Shown: one piece after another, positions 39,381-46,967 of the stretch
How positions within the stretch are numbered: position 1 is the first letter of the stretch
How the letters are laid out: every line of letters begins with the position of its first letter
Source: JBLNCE01 sp050260415
GTDB taxonomy: Bacteria; Bacillota; UBA4882; JAAYXC01
NCBI GenBank assembly: GCA_050260415.1
Contig: JBLNCE010000111.1
Location: 62,001 to 126,000, forward strand
Length of the DNA stretch: 64,000 nt
Reading direction: 5' to 3'
Position numbers and translations under genes: made by a program
Notes under the pieces: model-generated
Database searches by the model: none
What the model saw: only the letters and a program-made list of their open reading frames with translations
What the model was told of the DNA's origin: nothing

Positions 39381-40808
39381 ATGTCGCTTTTTATCAGCCC
39401 GATTGCCAAAGAACAAATCCCCGAGCGTACCAGCCTTTTCAAGGGCTTAGCCGGTCTGGAGCTTGCGCGCCAATGTGCGCTTCTCCTGGCGTTAATCGGC
39501 ACTTTGGGTGTGATGTTTCACCTCTCGGTGCTCGGCCTTTTTCGCCAAACCCCGTTTTCGGCGGTCATCGCGGAGAGAGCCAAGAGTCTTATGCAGCCGG
39601 CATTTCTGTCCGTCTGGCTTTTGCTATGTCTCCTCGGGTTATCCGCCGCCGTGATATCTTCCTCACTATCCGGCAGAATGGCCGCCAAACGCGGCGGGCT
39701 ATTAATAGAGCGTCTGCGCGATATTCCAGCGGAGCGTTCGCTGCTCACGATACTGGAAAAAATGCCGGACACCCATGTCATTGTCCAGCCGACGCTCCGG
39801 CTCGGCGGGGCGGAGATCAAGTTCGATTTGGCGACCGTTTCCGTACATGGCCTGTCCTTTTTCCGTGCATCCGCCGGGGATATGGCTGAGATCGACGCCG
39901 TCAAGCACACGCTCACCCACCTGAGCGAGCAGTATGGGATACCCCTCTTGGCGCGGGCCCGCTTTTTTCTTTTCGCTACCGGTCTTGAAACAAAGTCCGT
40001 TCAAGGCTGGCAGACTTGCACCACCGGAGATATCGGCCGCTTCTTCCAGCGCGTCGAAGGGAGCACCGGTGCGCAAGAATTGGCAAAATGTTTCCGGGCT
40101 TTATATAGCCTTGCTCTTCCCGCAAATATGCCTCCCATCCCCATCGAGGGGACGGTGCCGTCCAACTACCAACTGGCCGCTCCCGGAGCAACCACCGTCG
40201 TGCATAAACATGAAGGCGTGGAAAGACTGGTCAAGGTTCTGTTCTTCGGGTTGCTCGCGATCTGTTTGGCCATTGGCTCCCTCTATGCCCTCCAGTTCTT
40301 CCAATACGAAATGGCCGAGGGAATTATGCGTCCAACCCGTGCATTCTTGCGCGCCGTGCTACCACCTGACTGGCAAGACAGGTTGGCGTTGGGTACAGAG
40401 ATTAACATCGGCGAAAGCCATATCTATGCGACTCCGAGGAGTGATACTCCCATCAGGCTCTCAACCGCGCTGGGCCGGCGGGCGGATGGACCCGAGGTCC
40501 CGGCGGGCGCTGAATTGCGGATTATCCAAGCTAAGATCAGCGGGTCTGAGGAGTGGTATCTGATATCCTCGTCTAAAGGCGCAGGTTGGCTGCCCGGCAC
40601 GGAGCTAACGATGCGCCATTTGGTGGTCGCCGGGACCCCCTTGTACGATCGCCCGCAACCAAACGCCTCGATTTTGAGCACCGTCAAACGGGACTCTCCC
40701 GTCGCGCTGCTCTCGGTCTGGCATCGCCCGTCAAGGCGCGGCGAGATCGTCTGGAGCAAGATTTGCTTCCTGGACAAGACGATCGGTTATATTCAGGGAG
40801 AGATATAG
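39381..40808 (+). CDS. Membrane protein with NERD-like region and SH3-like C-terminus
   Basis: About 475 residues. Two spans (about 30-48 and 78-98), then a soluble region with DTHVIVQPTLRLGGAEIKFD and IPLLARARFFLFATG followed by GDIGRFFQRV, which by eye recalls a NERD nuclease-related fold but lacks an obvious catalytic Lys. A third span (about 285-307) leads to two SH3-like beta segments (INIGESHIYATPRSD ... GAGWLPG and TPLYDRPQPNASI ... GYIQGEI). The ATG at 39381 has GGGTGG six bases upstream. First gene of an unexplained co-directional cluster. Domain calls are tentative. Confidence 0.6.
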   Translation: MSLFISPIAKEQIPERTSLFKGLAGLELARQCALLLALIGTLGVMFHLSVLGLFRQTPFSAVIAERAKSLMQPAFLSVWLLLCLLGLSAAVISSSLSGRMAAKRGGLLIERLRDIPAERSLLTILEKMPDTHVIVQPTLRLGGAEIKFDLATVSVHGLSFFRASAGDMAEIDAVKHTLTHLSEQYGIPLLARARFFLFATGLETKSVQGWQTCTTGDIGRFFQRVEGSTGAQELAKCFRALYSLALPANMPPIPIEGTVPSNYQLAAPGATTVVHKHEGVERLVKVLFFGLLAICLAIGSLYALQFFQYEMAEGIMRPTRAFLRAVLPPDWQDRLALGTEINIGESHIYATPRSDTPIRLSTALGRRADGPEVPAGAELRIIQAKISGSEEWYLISSSKGAGWLPGTELTMRHLVVAGTPLYDRPQPNASILSTVKRDSPVALLSVWHRPSRRGEIVWSKICFLDKTIGYIQGEI

Positions 40809-40863
40809 CCCGTCACAATCGGCACGCATTGCCAAACCTCACTTAAGGAGATCGTACGGAAGC

Positions 40864-42849
40864 ATGGATCGCCACCTGCATCAGGATGACCCGATTTGCA
40901 TCACGGTACACCCGCGGGCCGATACCGCATTGCAAGCGCTGGCGGGAGGGATGCCGCCGGCCGATTTCGTCGCCCAACAGCTTACGGCCAGCGCCTGGGG
41001 ATATGCCAGCGGGGACCATCTGCGTCTCATGACCAGGGCTTTTACAGCCGTCGTCAAGCTCATCGATAATCCAGGCGCGGCGGTTTCTTTGGAGGTCGAG
41101 GAGATCGAGCGTACCCTGCCGATGGATCTCAGTATGGCTTTTCGTGAAGGGTACAAGATCACCGCGACCTGGGTAACCGATGCCAACGCTCAAGGCGCGG
41201 GTACGGGCGCGCGTACGCTCTGGTCCAAAATGCGCATGGAATACCCCCTCGCACAAAACGACGGGTCGATCCCGGCCGCAAGCGCCGAAGAAGCCGCGGC
41301 TTCAGAACCGGCCTCGGCGGTGCCGGAAGAGATCCTGCCGCAAAAGGAGATCGATCGCCTGATCGCATCGTTGACGCGAAAGGATCCCCCGCAGGCGGCG
41401 GACGGTCCCCAGGCCGGTTCCTCCCCCACATTCGTTTCGGACGGGTTCAACGCGTACACGAGCATTCCTCCGGCCGAGGAGCGCAAGCGGGATATGGAAC
41501 CAAATCCGCCGCCGTCGCCCATGGAGTTCCCTGCGGGCAACGATGAACCGTTGGCCAGAGACGCTGTCACATCGCTGCCTGAGCCCAAGCTGGAAGTGAG
41601 TCAAGATTTCTGGCTGCAACTGGGTAACGAGCCGGTAACTTCCTCACCGCCATATACCCAAGCAGCCTCACCCGCGCCGCCCGCGACAGCAATCCAAGCC
41701 GGCGATGCCTACACGGGCTTGGTTATGGGACATCCATACGTCGTCATCCTTTTTGAAGAACAAGAGCCTTTTGCCCACGCATGCGAGGTATTGAAGGAAA
41801 CCAGTGGGGGTACATTGCTCGCCATCTGGCGGGAACAGGCCATTGAAGCCAGGCTGGGGGAAAAGCTCCGCCGCCGCCTCGAATCGATCAGGACGAAATA
41901 CCGTGCCGCCGCCGCAAATCTGGAAGCCTCCATCACCCGTCTGCGACAATACGAACAATTGCTGCCCAATCTCGATAAATACCGCGCGCAACTGGAAGCT
42001 TTATCCGTCGAACTTGAGAAAGTCACCGCCGAGATGCGCAATCTCCGTCTCAAACAGCTTCTAGGCACGCATGATGGGCAAGTGCTCTCAAAGAGGGTCT
42101 TTGGTGTTGAGGCAAGAAGGCAGAAAGCCCTAATCATCATGGCAAGAGCCGGTTATGCGGTGACCAGACGGGCCCACTGCAACTGGCGAGGCCGCGCTCG
42201 TTTTCGCCGCGCTACCACCAGGTTTCTGCGCCTGCAACGGGAGCTGGAAACGTGTTTTGAACGCCTGACAACCCTTGAAGGAGAGGTTCAGAGAAGGCTC
42301 GAATATCAAGCTGACTGGCAGGCAATGGTGAAGCGGAAGGTCAAATTGCAGCGGGAACAGGAAGAGATTACCCGTTTCATGAAGGCGGCCACGCTCACCG
42401 GTCAAGGCGGGCCACCCAGCAATCCGGCGGATGTACCGCAATGGTTCAAGGCGCAATGGGAGAGTGTCCGGAGCCGCGAGAAGCTCCTGCATACATGGCT
42501 GAACTACCTGAACGAGGACAACGCGTGGTCTTTGCGAACGAACGAAGAACCCGTGGTAATCCTCGGGGATGCGTCGTTGCTTTCAAGACCGCGGCTTTCA
42601 CTCGGCGCGCATCTCGTGCTCATTGGCCGCCAACATACGGCCTGGTTTGAAAGGGTGCCTGAAGACTGCGCCTCCTGGGTCATGCTTGATGGCAATTTCA
42701 GGAATCTAGGTTCAGGGGAAGGGATCGGTACGCCATCGGACTTCCTGGCCGTCTTATTGGGCGAATTGGCCAGGGAAGGCGGTCTGGAGCTTGAGGAAGC
42801 AAAGCGCGTCTTGGGTCTGGTCGATCGCGATCCCGACAACGTCCCATGA
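40864..42849 (+). CDS. Large coiled-coil protein of unknown function
   Basis: 661 residues, soluble. An amino-terminal domain (1-110) resembles no family I know. Residues 120-275 are Pro/Ala/Ser-rich and probably disordered. A compact segment (IQAGDAYTGLVMGHPYVVIL) follows, then a long coiled coil (about 325-510) rich in Arg, Glu and Leu, and a carboxyl domain with VVILGDASLLSRPRLSLGAH. AAGGAG precedes the ATG. The next gene follows after 30 bases, so it is probably in one operon with its neighbours. Confidence 0.65.
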   Translation: MDRHLHQDDPICITVHPRADTALQALAGGMPPADFVAQQLTASAWGYASGDHLRLMTRAFTAVVKLIDNPGAAVSLEVEEIERTLPMDLSMAFREGYKITATWVTDANAQGAGTGARTLWSKMRMEYPLAQNDGSIPAASAEEAAASEPASAVPEEILPQKEIDRLIASLTRKDPPQAADGPQAGSSPTFVSDGFNAYTSIPPAEERKRDMEPNPPPSPMEFPAGNDEPLARDAVTSLPEPKLEVSQDFWLQLGNEPVTSSPPYTQAASPAPPATAIQAGDAYTGLVMGHPYVVILFEEQEPFAHACEVLKETSGGTLLAIWREQAIEARLGEKLRRRLESIRTKYRAAAANLEASITRLRQYEQLLPNLDKYRAQLEALSVELEKVTAEMRNLRLKQLLGTHDGQVLSKRVFGVEARRQKALIIMARAGYAVTRRAHCNWRGRARFRRATTRFLRLQRELETCFERLTTLEGEVQRRLEYQADWQAMVKRKVKLQREQEEITRFMKAATLTGQGGPPSNPADVPQWFKAQWESVRSREKLLHTWLNYLNEDNAWSLRTNEEPVVILGDASLLSRPRLSLGAHLVLIGRQHTAWFERVPEDCASWVMLDGNFRNLGSGEGIGTPSDFLAVLLGELAREGGLELEEAKRVLGLVDRDPDNVP

Positions 42850-42879
42850 AACCGAACACGAAAGTTATACTTTGGAGGG

Positions 42880-43263
42880 ATGGAATTGCAGGGTGCATTC
42901 GTCATTGACTTGGCCGGTAGGCTGCTTATGGCCGCCGTTCTCTGTTTCTGGCTCTACCGCGATTCGCGCAGTCGCGATTTTTCCTGGCTCATGTGGACAC
43001 TCGCCCCCGCGATGCTGGTTTTTCTCGGCAGGCTTGCCTGGGTCCCCGCCGGACTGGTGATCATCGGCGCTTACCTTGGTACTAGACCGAAGGGCAAGTT
43101 GTTGGCCTGCCCCCATTGCAAGAAGAACGTCCACGAAGAACTCGCTTTTTGCGCATTCTGCCGGCGCTCGGTGAAACGTGAATGCATCAGATGCCATCGA
43201 ACCGTTCCATGGGATGCCGTGAGCTGCCCTCACTGCCGCTCGACTGCCCTAACGGACAGCTGA
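42880..43263 (+). CDS. Membrane-anchored double zinc-ribbon protein
   Basis: 127 residues. Two amino-terminal spans (about 8-24 and 35-68) followed by two treble-clef or zinc-ribbon modules: CPHCKK with CAFCRR, and CIRCHR with CPHCRS, giving eight cysteines in four CxxC pairs. GGAGG lies one base before ATG 42880, so TTG 42886 may be the real start. Double zinc ribbons of this kind often bind proteins or nucleic acids. It lies between the coiled-coil and HEAT-repeat genes of the same cluster. Confidence 0.7.
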   Translation: MELQGAFVIDLAGRLLMAAVLCFWLYRDSRSRDFSWLMWTLAPAMLVFLGRLAWVPAGLVIIGAYLGTRPKGKLLACPHCKKNVHEELAFCAFCRRSVKRECIRCHRTVPWDAVSCPHCRSTALTDS

Positions 43264-43302
43264 CGAAGACTTCGTCCAAGCTGGGGACGTGGAGGCCAGG
43301 GC

Positions 43303-44217
43303 ATGAGCGACCATTCACTCCGGATTGAGGACTTGTTGAACAAGCTTAATAAGCTCAAAGAGGCGCTCTTGGCATCATCGCTTGCCGATGATCGGCGCGA
43401 GGCGCTCTTGGAGTCTTTACAACGCGAGATCGTCGATTTGCTTACCGTCACTTATGCCGAAGGGGACACTACGGTCAGACGGAGTTCGATCTATGGACTG
43501 AGCAGGATAAAACCAGAACTTGCGGTGGGAACGTTTCTCAAAGCCCTCCGCGATGAGGATGACCATGTGCGCGGCTGGGCGGCGGAGGGTCTTGGACGCG
43601 CCCTGGACCCCAACACGGTACCTGCTTTGATCAGATCCATGGGTGACGACAATCATTACGTGTGCTTTAGCGCGGCCAATGCACTGCGCCGCTTCGGGGT
43701 GGAACGCATCCTGCAGCCGCTTTCGGTCGCGGTTTTTGCCCCCGAGGTAGGGATAAGACGGCGCGCCTGCAAACTCCTGGGGGAACTGGGCGATAAACGG
43801 GCAACCGAGTTTCTCTTGCAGGCAATCAAGGATCTGGATGCTGGTGTTCGCTATGAGGCTACGGAAGCACTGCGTAAACTGGCCGATGTGGCGGCCATTC
43901 CGGCGTTAATCCTGGCGCTGCAGGATCAGTCGAGGGATGTTCGCTCGGCGGCCGTGACAGCGCTAGGCAGCTACAAGGACTTGCAGGCTGTGGGGCCATT
44001 GATCAAAACCTTGGCGGAGCAGCGTGATCTGCGCTATGCCGCCCTTGAGTCGCTACGCAGTATCTGCGGTGAGAATTGCCTCGGTCCAGTCTTGGAACTC
44101 TTGCGCGCCCAGAAGAAATTCGTAAATGAAGCCGCCGCCGCCGTAGTGCAACTTGTTCAGAAAGACAACCATGCCTACGCGGAGAAAGGTGTTCTGCCCG
44201 CTACTGGAGCACGGTGA
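43303..44217 (+). CDS. HEAT-repeat protein (PBS-lyase HEAT type)
   Basis: 304 residues. After a helical start, about seven HEAT repeats of about 31 residues can be read, with the usual D..VR..AA..LG pattern: DDHVRGWAAEGLGRA, GIRRRACKLLGELGD, AGVRYEATEALRKLAD, SRDVRSAAVTALGSYKD. Such arrays bind proteins as scaffolds; lyase activity toward phycobilins is not implied. GGAGG lies seven bases before the ATG. Part of the 39.4-44.6 kb cluster. Confidence 0.85.
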   Translation: MSDHSLRIEDLLNKLNKLKEALLASSLADDRREALLESLQREIVDLLTVTYAEGDTTVRRSSIYGLSRIKPELAVGTFLKALRDEDDHVRGWAAEGLGRALDPNTVPALIRSMGDDNHYVCFSAANALRRFGVERILQPLSVAVFAPEVGIRRRACKLLGELGDKRATEFLLQAIKDLDAGVRYEATEALRKLADVAAIPALILALQDQSRDVRSAAVTALGSYKDLQAVGPLIKTLAEQRDLRYAALESLRSICGENCLGPVLELLRAQKKFVNEAAAAVVQLVQKDNHAYAEKGVLPATGAR

Positions 44218-44302
44218 GCCAAACCCCCTGCTTAAGCTGCCGGTCCGCCAGTCGCATACACTGGTTGTGGGGAGGGAGACTAGAGCATAGGGGGGAGGAG
44301 CC

Positions 44303-44584
44303 TTGGGTGAGATTATCCCGCTCATACACCGTGCGAAATCGCTCGCGCCGGCGCTCGACCCTGAGTTGGTGCGCACGAAGGTCATCGCGGGCGAGGCGCG
44401 GTTGCTCGGGGCCGTTTGGTTTCGCGGTGTCAGTTATGCGTGCTATCAGTTGGAACATGACCATCATGTCAGGATTGTCTTCAGGCTCCGCGCGCGCGAG
44501 GGTCCGTCGCAAGAATTACGTAAAGAAACAGCAGAGCGCTGCACCTTGACAGGGCAACATAGCGACCCTACAATTAGGGCATGA
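44303..44584 (+). CDS. Small hypothetical protein
   Basis: 93 residues with no membrane span. MGEIIPLIHRAKSLAPALDP is followed by a beta-like stretch (LGAVWFRGVSYACYQLEH) and a charged carboxyl end. The TTG start follows GGGGGGAGGAGCC, a strong ribosome binding site. Its 3' end contains the promoter of the next gene. No family recognised. Confidence 0.55.
   Translation: MGEIIPLIHRAKSLAPALDPELVRTKVIAGEARLLGAVWFRGVSYACYQLEHDHHVRIVFRLRAREGPSQELRKETAERCTLTGQHSDPTIRA
44546..44574 (+). promoter_or_regulatory. Promoter of secreted jelly-roll-like gene
   Basis: TTGACA (44546-44551), 17 bases, TACAAT (44569-44574): nearly consensus sigma-A. The gene starts 58 bases downstream. Confidence 0.8.
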
Positions 44585-44632
44585 TGGGGTTTCCGCCGGT
44601 TAAATGGCAAGGGGAAGGGAGAGTATCATGGG

Positions 44633-45145
44633 ATGAGAATCGTCCGCTTGGCTGCCTGCGTTCTTCTTGCCTCGTTTTTCTCATTCACCCCGGCATATAT
44701 GGGGAGTACAACGCCAGGACCAGGCTCTGAAGTTCCGTTTCTTGCAAACGCCGATTTTGAATCGGGGGACAAATCCGGTTGGACCGGCTATGGAGGACGC
44801 ATTGAGCTCGTCACCGACGATGTGCATGGAGGTAAATATGCCTGCCGGGCATGGCTCGATCAGGATTGGGGCGGGGGACTTTTCACGACTTTTCGCGCGC
44901 CAAAAGGCAAGTACCGCGTCTCGATGTGGGTCAAGATGAGCCCCGGAACATCCCTGTGCTGGGTCGGCGCGGACAAGTTCGGCGGGAGCAAGGTGAGTGT
45001 ACCGGTACGGACATCGGCCGCCTGGATTGAGGTGGTGTTTGAGGTGAGGCTGAAGGACAACAGTTGCGAATTATCCGCATGGGCTCCAAAGACACCCGGC
45101 GGATGGATACTCGTGGACGATGTTAGTATTGTACCGGCCTCATAG
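44633..45145 (+). CDS. Secreted protein with CBM-like jelly-roll domain
   Basis: 170 residues. Signal peptide (RLAACVLLASFFSFTPAY) then a single beta-sandwich domain: FLANADFESGDKSGWTGYGG, KYRVSMWVKM, AWIEVVFEVRL and ILVDDVSI. This order matches carbohydrate-binding module 4/9-like modules, which bind glycans or other ligands outside the cell. No catalytic domain is attached. GGAAGGGAGAG precedes the ATG. It has its own strong promoter and is convergent with lexA. Confidence 0.75.
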   Translation: MRIVRLAACVLLASFFSFTPAYMGSTTPGPGSEVPFLANADFESGDKSGWTGYGGRIELVTDDVHGGKYACRAWLDQDWGGGLFTTFRAPKGKYRVSMWVKMSPGTSLCWVGADKFGGSKVSVPVRTSAAWIEVVFEVRLKDNSCELSAWAPKTPGGWILVDDVSIVPAS

Positions 45146-45266
45146 GAAGACCTTTTGGACCTCCAAAACCACCAGGAACGCGGCGATGTACAACTCATTG
45201 GCGGCCGGAATGGATCAATGGATCAAAGGATCTACGTGGCTCTCGTCCGATAGGAATACCGGAGCA

Positions 45267-45881
45267 TCAGTGGATACGACGCACGAGACCGACCACTCGT
45301 CCGACGACGATCAGATCCGAGACATAGATTGGCTCCATATTCGAGTTTTCCGGTTGAAGCCGGATGCGGGTTTGTTCGCGGAAGAACCGTTTGACCGTAG
45401 CCTCGTCCTCTATCAAGGCGACGATAATATCCCCGTTATTAGCTTGGGATGTTCGTTGCACAACCACAAGGTCCCCGTCGAATATGCCCGCCTCGATCAT
45501 ACTCTGGCCCCGGACCCTAAGCATGAAAGCGTCGTCCACCGGGCCGAAATCCCGGGGTAGAGGAAAGTATTCCTCGATGTTTTCATCAGCCAGGATCGGC
45601 TGGCCCGCGGCGACACGGCCCACGATCGGCACCCTCACAAGATTTCGCCGGAACTCGGGACGATCGTCGCTGACCAGGACTTCGATCGCCCGTGGTTTGG
45701 TCGGATCGCGTCGAATATATCCCATTTCCTCAAGGTGGGAAAGGTGCGCGTGTACAGTCGAACTTGAACTCAAGCCGACGGCTTCTCCGATCTCGCGCAC
45801 GGAAGGGGGATAGCCCTTTCTCAAAATCTCGTCTTCGATGAAGGCAAGAATGGCCCGTTGTCGTTCGCTCAGTTCTTCCAC
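45267..45881 (-). CDS. lexA: LexA repressor
   Basis: SOS repressor with an amino-terminal winged helix ([20 protein letters not shown] region) and a latent serine protease domain. The autocleavage site Ala92-Gly93 is in GRVAAGQP, Ser127 in [10 protein letters not shown], and Lys164 in [12 protein letters not shown] 45881 with GGAGGG seven bases upstream is preferred; TTG 45914 would start inside the promoter region. It is autoregulated through the operator at 45951-45966. 204 aa. Confidence 0.97.
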   Translation of the reverse strand: MEELSERQRAILAFIEDEILRKGYPPSVREIGEAVGLSSSSTVHAHLSHLEEMGYIRRDPTKPRAIEVLVSDDRPEFRRNLVRVPIVGRVAAGQPILADENIEEYFPLPRDFGPVDDAFMLRVRGQSMIEAGIFDGDLVVVQRTSQANNGDIIVALIEDEATVKRFFREQTRIRLQPENSNMEPIYVSDLIVVGRVVGLVRRIH

Positions 45882-45925
45882 TTTGATCCCTCCGGCAGAC
45901 TGCTTTGGCGCCAAAACCTGGCCTA

Positions 45926-45966
45926 ATTATAACACAAATTCCATCCCTTTGCAAACATTTGTTCGC
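45926..45966 (-). promoter_or_regulatory. lexA promoter with overlapping LexA operator
   Basis: On the minus strand TTGCAA (45949-45954), 17 bases, TATAAT (45926-45931). GCGAACAAATGTTTGC (45951-45966) overlaps the -35 and matches the SOS box CGAAC-N4-GTTCG with one change (GTTTG). This gives classic lexA autorepression. Confidence 0.85.
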
Positions 45967-45973
45967 AAAACAC

Positions 45974-46002
45974 TTGACATGAACGTTAGTTCGCGTTATG
46001 AT
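45974..46002 (+). promoter_or_regulatory. SOS promoter of yneA-like gene with internal LexA operator
   Basis: TTGACA (45974-45979), 17 bases, TATGAT (45997-46002), with GAACGTTAGTTC (45981-45992) lying exactly in the spacer. LexA binding would block RNA polymerase. Confidence 0.88.
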
Positions 46003-46038
46003 CAGTTCGACGAACAAAGGTTTGGTGGAGGGATCGAA

Positions 46039-46311
46039 ATGACTCCAATGCGCGCGCTCATCATCACGATTGCCGTCAGCATCGCGGCCATAATGGTTTT
46101 CAACGCCGATACACGCGCCGACAATGCGGAGGGGGCACCGGCCCAGTTCGTAGTGGGCAAGGGCGATACCTTATGGAGTATTGCGGTTCATGTGGCTCCC
46201 CGGACCGACCCGAGACGAGTTATTGAGGTGATTATGGCCCTCAACGGCTTATCGAATACGGAAGTATATCCCGGTCAACGGCTGTTGGTGCCCCTTGCCG
46301 ACCGGCGTTGA
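46039..46311 (+). CDS. yneA: YneA-like LysM protein, SOS division inhibitor candidate
   Basis: 90 residues: an amino-terminal span (ALIITIAVSIAAIMVF), then one LysM domain (FVVGKGDTLWSIAV ... YPGQRLLVPL). Size, domain order, divergence from lexA and an operator in the promoter match Bacillus YneA, which delays division during the SOS response. GGAGGG lies six bases before the ATG. The name is by context and architecture, since YneA sequences diverge widely. Confidence 0.82.
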   Translation: MTPMRALIITIAVSIAAIMVFNADTRADNAEGAPAQFVVGKGDTLWSIAVHVAPRTDPRRVIEVIMALNGLSNTEVYPGQRLLVPLADRR

Positions 46312-46375
46312 TTAGTGCGGACAGGCAACGAGGACAACATACCGGCTTTGGATCGGCGGAAAGGTGATATTCCGC

Positions 46376-46606
46376 GTGTCACGCGAAAACCGTAAGTGCT
46401 GTACGATTGAACGCGAGAAACCCTGCACGGGATGTAATGAATGCAATCGATGCGACTTGGATCCCCATAAGGTCTGCGATAATTGCTGTACCTGTCTTGG
46501 CAATGCGGATTTCCGCGCGATTGTCGTGGAGAAAATTGTCTGGCCACGCCCGCCCCAAGAGAGCCCAGGCGGTGGGGACGGAAAACCCGATACGGACTAC
46601 AATTAG
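46376..46606 (+). CDS. Cysteine-rich small protein near lexA
   Basis: 76 residues with ten cysteines in the first half: KCCTIEREKPCTGCNECNRC and VCDNCCTCLG, then a charged carboxyl end with PRPPQESPGGGDGKPD. The CxxCxxCxxC run looks like an iron-sulfur or zinc site. GTG 46376 has AAGGTGAT seven bases upstream; GTG 46364 is in frame but inside that sequence. It follows the yneA-like gene by 64 bases and may belong to the SOS unit. Similar proteins are found in clostridia, function unknown. Confidence 0.68.
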   Translation: MSRENRKCCTIEREKPCTGCNECNRCDLDPHKVCDNCCTCLGNADFRAIVVEKIVWPRPPQESPGGGDGKPDTDYN

Positions 46607-46665
46607 CACCGACAATGGCAAAACTGGGTCGTATAATATATATTATGTTAACTAAGATGCATCTT

Positions 46666-46690
46666 AAAGGCGCCCACACGGGCGCCTTTT
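46666..46690 (+). terminator. Terminator between Cys-rich gene and fmdB-like gene
   Basis: AAAGGCGCCC (46666-46675), ACAC loop, GGGCGCCTTT (46680-46689) with flanking A and T runs. It can serve both converging transcripts. Confidence 0.85.
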
Positions 46691-46705
46691 CAAACCAGCT
46701 AGCGC

Positions 46706-46918
46706 TTAATGCTTGCAACTCGAACAGGAACCGCTGGTGCAGCCGCCGCATCCGCCGGAGCTTCTATGGACACCGCCGCTGGCAAAGGCAAATGACGAGA
46801 ATTGCCGCTTGGCAGACTGGCCGCAACCAGGGCACGGCATCTGACTCTGCGTGGAGGTGCGGCACAGTTCCTCGAAGCGTCGCTGGCAATGGTGGCAGAA
46901 ATACTCATAGATCGGCAA
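46706..46918 (-). CDS. FmdB-family zinc ribbon protein
   Basis: 70 residues. PIYEYFCHHCQRRFEELCR and CPGCGQSAKRQFSSFAF give the two CxxC pairs of the FmdB regulatory-protein zinc ribbon. The tail GGCGGCTSGSCSSCKH adds cysteines typical of the family. TTG 46918 has GAGGGA seven bases upstream. The role is undefined; the family was named from formamidase operons. Confidence 0.88.
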   Translation of the reverse strand: MPIYEYFCHHCQRRFEELCRTSTQSQMPCPGCGQSAKRQFSSFAFASGGVHRSSGGCGGCTSGSCSSCKH

Positions 46919-46967
46919 GGTCGCTTCCCTCATTCGGATGAATAATTAGGCGTACCCAAGCAGCTCT

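Noticed and set aside
46001..46015. Third SOS box at GTTCGACGAAC
   Set aside because: The half-sites are in inverted order (GTTC before GAAC), so it does not fit the LexA consensus.
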